Origin: Planctomycetota bacterium
GTDB taxonomy: Bacteria; Planctomycetota; PLA2
Direction of reading: 5' to 3'
Assembly: GCA_021776785.1 (NCBI GenBank)
Contig: JAJFFF010000041.1
Span: forward strand, 62,001-126,000
DNA: 64,000 nt
Each line of letters begins with the position of its first letter. Position 1 is the stretch's first letter. The translations under genes and the position numbers were made by a program. Of the stretch, positions 52,896 to 61,651 are shown one piece after another. Under the pieces are notes generated by a model, which was not told the DNA's origin, searched no databases, and saw only the letters and a program-made list of their open reading frames with translations.

Positions 52896-54929
52896 ATGCG
52901 CGTGGCACTCTGTCTTCTTCTTGTGTGCGGGCTGCTGAGCCGCCGCGCCAACGCACTGGAACAGGAACTTGATCGCTCTTTGAAGCTTCCGGACGGCGTG
53001 CACCGCCTCGACAAGCCGCTCCGGATCGTCGCCGACAATGTACACATCGACCTGGGTGACGCGGAGTTGGTCGGCAAGAACGGGGCGGGCGATCCGGATG
53101 GGTTCACAGGGATCGGGATTCATGTCGTCGGCCGCAAGAAAGTGACGATTACCGGCGGCAAACTGCGCGGTTTTCGCTGCGCGATCCTGATCGAAAACTG
53201 CGAGGACATAACGATCGGCAGCGTGAACGTCTCGCGCAACTTCGCGCAGCGGCTTCGATCCACGCCGTCGCGCGAGTTTTCCGGCGATTGGCTGTGGCCC
53301 CACAACAACGACGCGCAGGAGTGGCGCAAGAACTACGGAGCGGGAATCTGCATCGAAGCGAGCAAGCGGGTTTACGTGAAAGGGTGCGTCGGGCGCCGCA
53401 TGCAGAACGGCCTCATTCTCGATCGCAGCACGGAGTGCACGGTGATGCGCTGCGACTTTTCGTTCAACTCCGGCTGGGGCGTCGCGCTCTGGCGCTCGAG
53501 CAAGAACCGCATCGTCGGCAACGAGCTCGATCGGTGCGTGCGCGGCTACAGCCACGGCGTCTACGATCGCGGTCAAGACAGCGCGGGCATCTTGGTGTTC
53601 GAGCAGTGCCACGAAAACCACTTCCTCGCGAACTCGGCGACGCATGGCGGCGACGGATTTTTTCTCTTCGCCGGGAACGAGACGCTCAAAAAGACGGGCC
53701 GCGGCGGCTGCAACAACAACGTCGTCGAGGTTAACGACTTCCGATTCGCAGTGGCCAACGCCCTCGAAGCCACGTTCTCGCATGGGAACAAGTTCAGAAG
53801 CAACCAGTGCAGCGGCTCTAACTACGGCATCTGGGCGGGGTACAGCTTCGACTCCGAGTTCGTGGACAACATCTGTCACGACAACCGCTACGCGGGCATC
53901 GCGATCGAGCACGGCGAAGGACACGTTCTGCGCGGCAACTACTTCAAGAACAACCCCAAAGGGATCTGGCTCTGGTGGGACAACGACAAGGAACTCCTTG
54001 CGAGTGCGTTTGGAAAGGTTCGCTCATGCCGGTCGCACGGCTATCGCATCGACCAGAATTGGTTCACCAACGATCGCATCGGTGTTCATTTGGTGGATAC
54101 GACCGACGTACTGCTAAGAGGCAATGTGATGACCAAAGTCGGTCGCGCTGTCGTAACCGACGGCAAGTGCGGCGTCGTCCACGAGGCTTCATCCGAGGAA
54201 GCGCCGTGGCCCGGGGCCACGAAGCCGACAGAAGAGTACGAAGGGCGAAACCACATTCGCATTGGGCCGTGGGGACCGTTGCCGCCGAACGAAGTCGCGG
54301 TCTTTCCGAACCGTGTGGTCGCATGGGGCGCCTGCGAATTCTTCATCCTCGGCGGCAAAGCGTTCACCGTCGAGGGGCTGCCCGACACGGTGGTCTTGGA
54401 ACGCACCGACGACCGGCTGCGCATCCGAGCCAAGCGCGAGGGCGTGAGTCCGTTTCGCGGCGACGTCGTGATCGGTAAACAACGTTTCGCGATTGCGGGG
54501 ACGGCGTTGCGCGCGAGCTGGCGCGTGCGCCATTGGAACTGGACCAAGGACCCGCGCAAACACGCCGCGGCGTGGAAAGCGATGCTTGAGTCGAAGCCGT
54601 TTGTCGATAAGACGACCGGCTCGCTTTCCTTTCCATGGGCGGGCGACGGACCGACCAAGGACGGCCCGCGGGATCGGTTCGCCACACGCGCCGAAACCAA
54701 GTTGACGCTGCCCGCCGGCCGCTACGAGTTGCGAACGCTGAGCGACGACGGCGTGCGCGTGTGGATCGACGGTAAGCTTTTGCAAGAGGACTGGACGTGG
54801 CACGCCCCCAAAGAGAACAAGACCGAAGTCGAGCTCGCCGCGGGCGCGCACTCGATCGTGATCGAGCACTTCGAGATCGACGGCCATGCGGTGTTGTCGT
54901 TCGACTTGTTGCCGCTCTCGTCGCGCTAG
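52896..54929 (+). CDS. Secreted right-handed beta-helix protein with PA14-like domain
   Basis: The protein has 677 residues. A signal peptide (MRVALCLLLVCGLLSRRANA) precedes a parallel beta-helix region at about residues 30-430, with repeated turns like GIGIHVVGRKKVTITGG, NGLILDRSTECTVMRCDF and GIAIEHGEGHVLRGNYFKNN (NosD/CASH-like repeats). A C-terminal domain (about 570-677) with RYELRTLSDDGVRVWIDGKL resembles PA14, a sugar-binding beta fold. It may bind or cleave a polysaccharide; no lyase active site is obvious. TAGAAT (52884-52889) ends 6 nt before the ATG. The next gene overlaps or abuts the end. Confidence 0.82.
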   Translation: MRVALCLLLVCGLLSRRANALEQELDRSLKLPDGVHRLDKPLRIVADNVHIDLGDAELVGKNGAGDPDGFTGIGIHVVGRKKVTITGGKLRGFRCAILIENCEDITIGSVNVSRNFAQRLRSTPSREFSGDWLWPHNNDAQEWRKNYGAGICIEASKRVYVKGCVGRRMQNGLILDRSTECTVMRCDFSFNSGWGVALWRSSKNRIVGNELDRCVRGYSHGVYDRGQDSAGILVFEQCHENHFLANSATHGGDGFFLFAGNETLKKTGRGGCNNNVVEVNDFRFAVANALEATFSHGNKFRSNQCSGSNYGIWAGYSFDSEFVDNICHDNRYAGIAIEHGEGHVLRGNYFKNNPKGIWLWWDNDKELLASAFGKVRSCRSHGYRIDQNWFTNDRIGVHLVDTTDVLLRGNVMTKVGRAVVTDGKCGVVHEASSEEAPWPGATKPTEEYEGRNHIRIGPWGPLPPNEVAVFPNRVVAWGACEFFILGGKAFTVEGLPDTVVLERTDDRLRIRAKREGVSPFRGDVVIGKQRFAIAGTALRASWRVRHWNWTKDPRKHAAAWKAMLESKPFVDKTTGSLSFPWAGDGPTKDGPRDRFATRAETKLTLPAGRYELRTLSDDGVRVWIDGKLLQEDWTWHAPKENKTEVELAAGAHSIVIEHFEIDGHAVLSFDLLPLSSR

Positions 54930-55909
54930 CGGTGACGGCGCACGCGTATGACGGCGCGTACACAAAAGACGCGCGCTGGCTCGACATCCAAAAGCGTCTG
55001 CCGGAGCGACTCGACCGTGCGCGCGAGAGCGTCGGTCGCTATCTCCGTCGTTCGATCGAAGCGATCACCTTGCGCGTGGTCGACGCGGGCGCGGACCGTT
55101 CCGGCGCATTTGCGTACAGCGACGGCGAAACCATCACGCTCTACAGCGAGCACTTGGTCCTCGGCCGGTACGACGTGGACGCGCTGCTCCGACACGAGGT
55201 GTTTCACGTCGTACATCGTCGCGCGCTCGGAGCCCACAAGTTTGCGAAGACGCCGCGGTGGGCACGCGAGGGCGCGGCGATGTACGTGGCGGGTCAGGCT
55301 CCCGCGCGCCTTGCGGTACTGGCCGTGCACGCGGTGCGAACGGGCCGCGAAGACCCCGCCGGTTGGCTGCTCAACCCGAATGCGCCTGCGTTCGTGCAGT
55401 ACTTCCGATACGGCGCGGAGTTTCTCGCACTCGAACGAGCGACGTCGAAACCGCGTGCGCGCGACGCGATTGTCGCCATGCTCGCGGGAGTGTTGTTTGA
55501 TCCAACAGTCCATGCCGCGGAGCTCAAGGCTCTCACCGCCGACGTGGTCCGCGCTCCCAAAAAACAATGGGACAACATTCGCGCCGCGGATTCGGCTTCG
55601 GAGCGGCGCAAGCGCATGACTGGCATCGTGCAGAAAAAGCTCGATCGCGCCAACGTGTCGCTGGACTTGGCGCGCATGCTTGCTCGCGCCGGCGAATATG
55701 GGCGGGCCCTCGCGGTGCTGCGCGCCGGCGTTCTCGCGCACCCGCGCACGTCCACGCAGTTCGGTGGCGCGGCGTTGCTTGAACTCACCGTCTTGCGAGA
55801 ACACGACGCCGCGGCGTTTACCAAGGCTCTCGCGCACGCACGGATCGACCTCAAGCCGTATCCGATCTACGAGGACGTGCTCGCCTTAGCCGAAAAGCGC
55901 GCGGAGTAG
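54797..55909 (+). CDS. Metallopeptidase-like protein (HExxH) with uncertain start
   Basis: From the GTG at 54797 the frame gives 370 residues. The zinc motif HEVFHVVH (HExxH) sits in DVDALLRHEVFHVVHRRAL, about 70 residues after SGAFAYSDGETITLYSEHL, and WAREGAAMYVAG supplies the likely third ligand (Glu). This pattern is that of DUF1570/gluzincin-type peptidases. A stretch VVVRLVAALVALAVTAHA just before YDGAYTKD reads as a signal peptide, but it overlaps the end of the previous gene by about 130 bp in another frame. The only other start is a GTG at 54932, just after the upstream stop, which would remove the signal. I keep the long version. Confidence 0.6.
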   Translation: MARPQREQDRSRARRGRALDRDRALRDRRPCGVVVRLVAALVALAVTAHAYDGAYTKDARWLDIQKRLPERLDRARESVGRYLRRSIEAITLRVVDAGADRSGAFAYSDGETITLYSEHLVLGRYDVDALLRHEVFHVVHRRALGAHKFAKTPRWAREGAAMYVAGQAPARLAVLAVHAVRTGREDPAGWLLNPNAPAFVQYFRYGAEFLALERATSKPRARDAIVAMLAGVLFDPTVHAAELKALTADVVRAPKKQWDNIRAADSASERRKRMTGIVQKKLDRANVSLDLARMLARAGEYGRALAVLRAGVLAHPRTSTQFGGAALLELTVLREHDAAAFTKALAHARIDLKPYPIYEDVLALAEKRAE

Positions 55910-56097
55910 CGCGCCGGAAAGAGACCCAGCAGCCCGTTGAAACTCCCCGTGGGCGGCGAGCGCCGAGTCGCTTATCCGGCGAAGGCGATCTCGCGTTGCC
56001 CCTCCTCGACCTCGCTTGCGGCCAGGGCTCCGGTTCGCTCCTTGATCTCGACTCCGATCTCTCGCTCTCGCCGGACGATTGCTCTTTTAACGGACGG

Positions 56098-57519
56098 CTA
56101 GCGCGAGCCGCGGCGGAAGACGAGGACCTTAACGGTCTCCAAAACCACCGCGAAATAGAACGTGAGCGACCGGTTGAGCACATAGAACAGCTCGTAGCCG
56201 AGCTTTTTGCGCGCGTCCTCGATGTCGGATCCGTAGGGGTATCGGATCTGCGCCCACCCGGTGAGGCCGGGACGGACGGAGTGGCGCGCGTCGTAGAGCG
56301 GGATCTGCTCGCGGAGTTGGGAGACGAAGTGGGGGCGTTCGGGGCGCGGGCCGCAAAGCGACATGTCGCCTCGCAGCACATTCCAAAGTTGCGGAATCTC
56401 ATCGAGCCGCGACTTGCGCAGGAACGCGCCAATTTTCGTGATGCGCGGGTCGTCCGCTTGCGCCCAGACCGGGCCGGAGACCGCTTCCGCGTCGTGGCGC
56501 ATCGTGCGGAACTTATAGATCGTGAACGGTTCGGCCCATCGGCCGACACGGACTTGGCTGTAGAGCGCCGGCCCGCGCGAGCTGATCTTTACGAGCAGGG
56601 CGGCGATGAGTCCCAAGACGATGGCGAGCGGCGACAGCACCAGGACGAGGAGAACGTCCATGCCGCGCTGCAGGCAAAACCGATTGGCTTGCGTCGACAG
56701 TCGGTTGAGCAACGCGATGTCATCGCTCTTCGACAAGCTGACGCGGCCTTGCGCTTTGGCGACCAGCTCGTCGACGTTTTCGACGATGCAACCGGCGCCG
56801 GTGCATGGGGCGAGAATGGAACGGAGGTCGGCGGGGGCCGCTTCGCCGACCACGACAAAACGCATCTCATCGCGGCGCAACCGCTTGAGCGCTTCGTCCG
56901 GCGTTAGGACGGGGAGGCCGGCCATCGTGTTGCGGTTATCGACGTGGGCGGGCAAGATCACGGAGCGAATGACGATGCCTTGGGTGTCGGCGAGCTCCGC
57001 CATGGAACTGGAGGCGGCGCTGCGGCTGCCCGCGAAAAGCGCCGCTGTGTATTCCTCGCCGGTGTCGCCGCGTGCTTCGGACCACTTTCGTTGACCCCAA
57101 ACGCAGATGCCGGCGACGACGGGTGCGGCACAAGCAACAATCGCGCTTGGTTCATACGTGGGCAACACGGCGTAGCCAACCGCCATGACGAGGCACGCGG
57201 CAGCCATGGACCAAAACAGCTTTTCGATGTCGAGGGGAGGGAGGGGGCGTTCGGTGACGCCAACCACTTCGGCGACGTACATCGCCATCAGCACCGCGAG
57301 GGCGACCGGGACCAGGTGGACCAGAATGGTCACCGGGTCGATCGGCTGGTTCAGAATGTACGCGCCTGCGAGGCAGAGCCCGAGGAGGAACGCGAACGCG
57401 ACAATCAGCCTACGAACGAGCGAAAAGGGGTAGCCCCACAGGACGCCGAGGCGTACCGATGTGGGGCCCCCCTTGGTGCCCGAATGGGAATGGCGTTTAC
57501 TAACGTCGGTAGTAGCCAT
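56098..57519 (-). CDS. Polyprenyl-phosphate sugar phosphotransferase (exopolysaccharide priming)
   Basis: The protein has 473 residues. About five helices in the first 200 residues are followed by a cytoplasmic region and a last membrane helix (MDVLLVLVLSPLAIVLGLIAAL). The bacterial sugar transferase domain follows: YKFRTMRHDAE, RKSRLDEIPQLWNVLRGDMS, CGPRPERPHFV and RPGLTGWAQIRYPYG. This is the WbaP/WcaJ-type enzyme that transfers a sugar-1-phosphate to undecaprenyl phosphate, the first step of repeat-unit synthesis. The ATG at 57519 overlaps the BY-kinase gene by 20 bp. Confidence 0.92.
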   Translation of the reverse strand: MATTDVSKRHSHSGTKGGPTSVRLGVLWGYPFSLVRRLIVAFAFLLGLCLAGAYILNQPIDPVTILVHLVPVALAVLMAMYVAEVVGVTERPLPPLDIEKLFWSMAAACLVMAVGYAVLPTYEPSAIVACAAPVVAGICVWGQRKWSEARGDTGEEYTAALFAGSRSAASSSMAELADTQGIVIRSVILPAHVDNRNTMAGLPVLTPDEALKRLRRDEMRFVVVGEAAPADLRSILAPCTGAGCIVENVDELVAKAQGRVSLSKSDDIALLNRLSTQANRFCLQRGMDVLLVLVLSPLAIVLGLIAALLVKISSRGPALYSQVRVGRWAEPFTIYKFRTMRHDAEAVSGPVWAQADDPRITKIGAFLRKSRLDEIPQLWNVLRGDMSLCGPRPERPHFVSQLREQIPLYDARHSVRPGLTGWAQIRYPYGSDIEDARKKLGYELFYVLNRSLTFYFAVVLETVKVLVFRRGSR

Positions 57520-58546
57520 ACACCTCGCGGAAATACGGAATGTGATAGGGCTTCGCGCGGTTGAGGATGGCGGCGAAGAACTTCTCCTTGCCGAACTCTT
57601 CCAATGCGTGCTCCAACACTTCGCGGGGCGTCGAGCCCGCGCGAACAACGAGGATGGCGCTATCGGCGACTTCGCCGATGACGTAGGTGTCGGCGACCGG
57701 CAACAACGGGGGACAATCGAGAAGCACAATGTCGTGCGCCTCGAGTGCGCGCTGCACCAGAGCCTGGATGCGCTCCGGGTCCAAGACCGGGGCGCCGTGC
57801 GTCATGTCGACCCGGCCCGTGGGCATGATCGAAACGCCGTCACGGTCGGTCTTGTACGCGTGGAACTCGACCGGCGAGCCGTTGCGCTTCGCCGACGACT
57901 CCATCGCGCCGGAAAGAGCACCGAGTTTCGCTTCGGCGCTCAGCGTGCCGCGGTGCGTGTCGAGATCGATGATCAGGACGCGCTTGCCTGCTGCCGCCAG
58001 CTTCTCGGCGAGTGCCAAGGAGACCGTCGTCTTGCCTTCACCGGCAACAGAGCTGGTGACCGCGAGTGTGCGGAGACCCTGTTCCGTGTGGCGAGCAAGC
58101 GTGTGAGTCGCCAGAGCGTGAATCTGTTCTTTTGCCAGGTTGTTTAGCCAGCCCGCCGCACCGGAGAGGTGCTTTGGATACACGGCGAGTGTCGGTCCGG
58201 CCAGCGTCTTTTGCGCAGCTTTCGAAGGCTTGGCAGCCTTCTTGGCCTTGGCGGGTTTCGCGGGCTTTTGCGGCATAGCCTTCTCCGGCTTGGCAGCCTT
58301 CGCGGGCTTCGCCGGCACCTGGGCTTTCGCCGCAGGCGCCGGGCTGTCCGTCCTACCGTTCTTTACCGCCCCATTCTTGGGTGCCGTGTCGAGTTCGGCT
58401 TTTGTCGTGTTGTGGGCGATTTCGTTTTTCGCGATCTCGCTGTTGGTCGCCTCGCGCTTGTGGGGCGCGGGGGTTTGCTTCTTTTGTTGCTTGGGCATTT
58501 TAAGAGCCTCAGCCAAAGGTGTCATGTCGAAGGGAAGCGGTTTCAT
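57500..58546 (-). CDS. BY-kinase / CpsD-like tyrosine kinase
   Basis: The protein has 348 residues. The first 110 residues are low-complexity Lys/Ala/Pro-rich (repeats like KPAKAAKPEKA). A P-loop domain follows: Walker A SSVAGEGKTTVSLALA, Walker A' VLIIDLDTHRG and Walker B VLLDCPPLLPVADTY. The last residues YFREVYGYYRR form a tyrosine cluster, as in autophosphorylating BY-kinases. BY-kinases act with a chain-length (Wzz/GumC) membrane protein to control polymer length. That partner is encoded directly upstream (58555). Here the two are separate chains, as in Gram-positives. Confidence 0.88.
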   Translation of the reverse strand: MKPLPFDMTPLAEALKMPKQQKKQTPAPHKREATNSEIAKNEIAHNTTKAELDTAPKNGAVKNGRTDSPAPAAKAQVPAKPAKAAKPEKAMPQKPAKPAKAKKAAKPSKAAQKTLAGPTLAVYPKHLSGAAGWLNNLAKEQIHALATHTLARHTEQGLRTLAVTSSVAGEGKTTVSLALAEKLAAAGKRVLIIDLDTHRGTLSAEAKLGALSGAMESSAKRNGSPVEFHAYKTDRDGVSIMPTGRVDMTHGAPVLDPERIQALVQRALEAHDIVLLDCPPLLPVADTYVIGEVADSAILVVRAGSTPREVLEHALEEFGKEKFFAAILNRAKPYHIPYFREVYGYYRR

Positions 58547-58554
58547 GGCTCTAA

Positions 58555-60162
58555 TTACCGAAGCTTAGTGAGTTGATCGAAGAGGCCAGTAGGAGTCGGA
58601 TCAGCCCACCACCCGACCTGAACGCCGAGTGCTGTAACCGTCGCGACGAAGACAGCCATCAGGATCAGGCCGCCGATGATGCCGAAGATGGTCGAGCTGA
58701 CGCGAGCGCCGGTGCTCTGCACCTCGGGGATGGTGACCAACACGGCGCCGGGAAGGAGCGCGCGGAGGTCTTCCGGACGTTGGTAGCTCTTGTCGAGGCG
58801 CGACATGGCGACGGCTAAGCCGACACCGATACCGAGACCCAAGGCCAAGCCGATGAGCGAAGTCATGAGGCGATGCGGGCCGGCCGGCTTGGCGGGCACG
58901 AATGCGGTCTGCTCGATCTCGATGGGAAGCTTGCCGGCGTACTGCCAGAAGCGGTCATCCTTCACAGCCTTTTCGTAGGCCAAGATGATCTCGTCGTACT
59001 TGGTGGTTGCCTCGTCGACGTTGTTTTGGAGGCTTAGGTACTCGGTGCCGAGCTTCGCGGCCGCGACGATGCGGTTGCGAACCTCACCGATCTTTGCCTG
59101 GTCCTTCGCAATCTCCTCGTCCATGAGGACGAGCTCTTTGCGCGACTCGGTGATGCGGGCTTTGTTGCCGTCGATGATGAAGCGAATCAGCGTGGACTGC
59201 TTTTCAATCGACTCTTCGTCAACCGAGTTTTCGCGGGCAATCTTCAACTGACGCTCGACCTCGGCGATCTGAACACGCTTCTCAGCGATGAAGCGATGGT
59301 CGTCATCGAACTTCTCCGCCAAGCGGGCTTTCTCAAGCTTAAGCGAGTTGATCTGCGAGATGATGCCGCTGAGCAAGGTGTCGTTGCTTGCGTTCGCGCC
59401 ACGTGACAACAGAGCCAACTCGGTCTCGAGGTGCATGTTGCTCCGCTCGAGCTCTTGGATGTTGAAGGCAAACTGGCGCTTCTCGGTCCGACGCACGAGC
59501 AAGTTCTGGTTGAGCGTCTGAATCTCGTCACGGTTGAGCGCGACGTCGTCCGGCAGGCTGCCCCGCCATTTGATCTGGAACTCGTCCATCGCCTGCTGCG
59601 CACGGTCGCGCTCCTCGGCCAAACGCTTCTTCTCCGTACGGTTGAAGCTCTTACCGAAGTTCTTGCTGTCTTGCAGCTCGGTGCGGATGTGCTCAAGCAA
59701 CGTGTTGGTGAGCGAGTTGACGATCGCTGCTGCCTTCTCCGCGGGGTTTTTGCCCTCGGAGTGGGTGCAGTAGACGGTGATCACGCCGCTACGGGGGTTG
59801 ATGTCAACGCGAAGGCGGTTGCGCAGCTTTTCAACAGCCGCGTCGGTGCCTTCCTTTTGACGGAACACCGGGTAGGGGTTCACATCATCGATGACTTTCA
59901 GCAGCATCGTGCTGCTGAGCATGCGCTCGGTGGCGCTTTGCAGCGTGACTCGCTGCATATCTTCCGTCTCGCGTCGTGCACTCGCGTCGGCCGGCTGAGT
60001 CATGGGCGCCATTAGCACCGCATGGGATTCAAAGGTATCCGGCTGCATCATGACGTAGAGCGTCACGAGTGCGAACACCAGCACGGTAGGCACCGTTACT
60101 AGCCAGCGATAGGCGAGGGCGCGACGAACATACTGTCCGAGGACTACTCCAAAACCTGACAT
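58555..60162 (-). CDS. Chain-length determinant / Wzz-GumC-type membrane protein
   Basis: The protein has 535 residues from ATG 60162. Two membrane helices (WLVTVPTVLVFALVTLYVMM near residue 20, and TIFGIIGGLILMAVFVATVTAL near the end) bracket a long periplasmic coiled coil with EKKRLAEERDRAQQAMDEFQ and LKLEKARLAEKFDDDHRF. The arrangement is that of Wzz/GumC proteins, which set the polymer length. The P-rich segment before the second helix (FVPAKPAGPHRLMTSLIGLA) is typical. The start is set by GGAG 6 nt upstream. The BY-kinase start is 8 bp downstream of this gene's stop, so they are co-transcribed. Confidence 0.9.
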   Translation of the reverse strand: MSGFGVVLGQYVRRALAYRWLVTVPTVLVFALVTLYVMMQPDTFESHAVLMAPMTQPADASARRETEDMQRVTLQSATERMLSSTMLLKVIDDVNPYPVFRQKEGTDAAVEKLRNRLRVDINPRSGVITVYCTHSEGKNPAEKAAAIVNSLTNTLLEHIRTELQDSKNFGKSFNRTEKKRLAEERDRAQQAMDEFQIKWRGSLPDDVALNRDEIQTLNQNLLVRRTEKRQFAFNIQELERSNMHLETELALLSRGANASNDTLLSGIISQINSLKLEKARLAEKFDDDHRFIAEKRVQIAEVERQLKIARENSVDEESIEKQSTLIRFIIDGNKARITESRKELVLMDEEIAKDQAKIGEVRNRIVAAAKLGTEYLSLQNNVDEATTKYDEIILAYEKAVKDDRFWQYAGKLPIEIEQTAFVPAKPAGPHRLMTSLIGLALGLGIGVGLAVAMSRLDKSYQRPEDLRALLPGAVLVTIPEVQSTGARVSSTIFGIIGGLILMAVFVATVTALGVQVGWWADPTPTGLFDQLTKLR

Positions 60163-60516
60163 GGTTACTCCAAAAATCGCGTTCACTGCGAACTTAAGCC
60201 GCAGGGACACTGAGGACGCACGACAGGGATCGTCCAGGTGTCTAGTTTTGTCTTCTCTTCACTGTCGTCAGGTGACATGGAGCACGAGTCGTGCCAATGC
60301 GGAAGGTGCCCTACACCCCTCGCGCCACCTAACCCTCATGTAACAAAGTACTTATGCGCTCAAAATGAGCACAGATACCGTGTCTTCAAGTTCCTACAAG
60401 CGCCATTTTGCGAGGTTGCGCCTCACCGTCAAGCGCTAGATGTCGATTCTCATCAACGAAACACCAGTCGCGTTCCCTTGGGAACACGAACGCTGCCAAG
60501 CGTACGTCGTCGGCGA
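60163..60516. other. Leader region of the Wzz-like gene
   Basis: The 354 bp lie between the 50-residue protein gene and the Wzz-like gene, both on the minus strand. GTTCCCAAGGGAAC (60474-60487) is a palindrome. A weak promoter-like pair on the minus strand is TTGTAG (60399-60394) and TATCTG (60377-60372), 16 bp apart. No reading frame with a good start was seen. Confidence 0.4.
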
Positions 60517-60669
60517 CTAAGCCGCCGCTTTTTCCTGGGTCGTCGTGTCTGACTGCCCTTCGGTACGTCTCCGGCGCCGTCCGTATTGAATCCCCACCGC
60601 CAGAGTCAGGAAAATCCCGCCCTCTACCAGCAAAGCGACCGGCAGGCTACATAGCATGGTCCCTATCAT
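60517..60669 (-). CDS. 50-residue single-span membrane protein in the exopolysaccharide locus
   Basis: A short frame starts at ATG 60669 with the Shine-Dalgarno GAGGG 4 nt before it and ends at TAG (60517-60519). It encodes a hydrophobic helix (MLCSLPVALLVEGGIFLTLA) followed by GIQYGRRRRR and a polar tail. An in-frame ATG at 60657 is possible. The hydrophobic helix plus Arg patch, the good ribosome site and a matching promoter 112 bp upstream support a real gene. Its place upstream of the chain-length and kinase genes suggests a role in the same machine. I know of no family for it. Confidence 0.6.
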   Translation of the reverse strand: MIGTMLCSLPVALLVEGGIFLTLAVGIQYGRRRRRTEGQSDTTTQEKAAA

Positions 60670-60780
60670 CGCGCCCTCAATTCACTCCTCGAACGGGACC
60701 CCCTCCTAATCCGCTTAAACATAGTCCTCTCGGACCGTGGCCACAGCGGAAGGGCCCCACACCCATAATCTCAATCGAGG

Positions 60781-60809
60781 ATCGTACGGAAGCGCCAAGC
60801 AGGCGTCAA
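60781..60809 (-). promoter_or_regulatory. Sigma-70-type promoter for the exopolysaccharide genes
   Basis: On the minus strand TTGACG (60809-60804) and TACGAT (60786-60781) are separated by 17 bp, an ideal spacing. Transcription would start near 60774, about 105 nt before the 50-residue gene, and could continue into the Wzz, kinase and transferase genes. Confidence 0.65.
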
Positions 60810-60906
60810 GCGAGCATGTAGTAAGAGCCAATGTTGTTGGGAAAAGCTACGACGAAGCTAGGGAGTGGCCTCATACGCGTGTCGATTACGCCCTCACTTT
60901 TGGCTT

Positions 60907-60922
60907 CACGACGATAGTCGTG
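60907..60922 (-). terminator. Possible hairpin downstream of the SIS gene
   Basis: CACGAC (60907-60912) and GTCGTG (60917-60922) pair around a 4-nt loop just past the end of the SIS isomerase gene. No clear T run follows on the minus strand, so termination is uncertain. Confidence 0.35.
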
Positions 60923-60929
60923 GCAACAA

Positions 60930-61514
60930 TCAATCGTTGCCAAAGAGCGCAGCTTCCGCGATTTCGCACAAAATGTGGCCCACAAGGATGTGCGCCTCCT
61001 GGATCCGCGGGGTTTGATCGGACGAGACGGCGAGGAGGTGCTCGCAACGCGCCGCCATCGGGCCGCCGCCCGCTCCGGTCATCGCGATGCGGGTCAATCC
61101 CGCGGCCCCGGCGGCGTCCAGAGCCGCGAGCACGTTGGGGGAGCGACCGCTGGTCGAGAGCCCGATGAGCACGTCGCCGGGTCGGCCGAGACCGCGGACC
61201 TGGCGGGCAAACACCTCGTCGTAGCCGTAGTCGTTGGCGATCGCCGTCATCGTGGCGGCATTGGCCGGCAGCGCGATGGCTGGGGCCGAGGGGCGGTCGA
61301 ACAGAAAACGGCCCACGATCTCCCCGGCGAGGTGGATGGCGTCCGAGGCGCTCCCGCCGTTGCCGCAGAGCAAGATCTTGCCGCCGTCACGCAGGGACTG
61401 GGCCATGGCGGCGCCGGCGGCCGCGATCGCGCCCGCCATCTCGTGGAGCCCCTGTTTGGCCCGGATGCTCTCGTCGATGCGTTGGCGCACGAGCCGAATC
61501 TGCTCTTCCGACAT
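60930..61514 (-). CDS. SIS-domain sugar isomerase (GmhA-like)
   Basis: The protein has 194 residues. The SIS fold is clear: LLCGNGGSASDAIHLAGEIVGRF near residue 50 matches the GmhA signature (GNGGSA-x-DA-x-H). DVLIGLSTSGRSPNVLAAL and IAMTGAGGGPMAARC are the sugar-phosphate loops, and HILVGHILCE is the last helix. GmhA converts sedoheptulose 7-phosphate to a D-glycero-D-manno-heptose 7-phosphate, so the gene would supply heptose for a polysaccharide. It points away from the glycosyltransferase, whose start is 137 bp off. Confidence 0.85.
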   Translation of the reverse strand: MSEEQIRLVRQRIDESIRAKQGLHEMAGAIAAAGAAMAQSLRDGGKILLCGNGGSASDAIHLAGEIVGRFLFDRPSAPAIALPANAATMTAIANDYGYDEVFARQVRGLGRPGDVLIGLSTSGRSPNVLAALDAAGAAGLTRIAMTGAGGGPMAARCEHLLAVSSDQTPRIQEAHILVGHILCEIAEAALFGND

Positions 61515-61651
61515 CGCCGCCCATTGTACGGGAGCGGCGAGGGGCGCCGGATCCTCAGACCGACCCTAACGAAGAACGGGTAAGGGCCCTTCGGGTGGAA
61601 GCCGATCTATCTGCCTTAGACCCGCGTGGAGAAGCGCGGGGGTAACACCCT

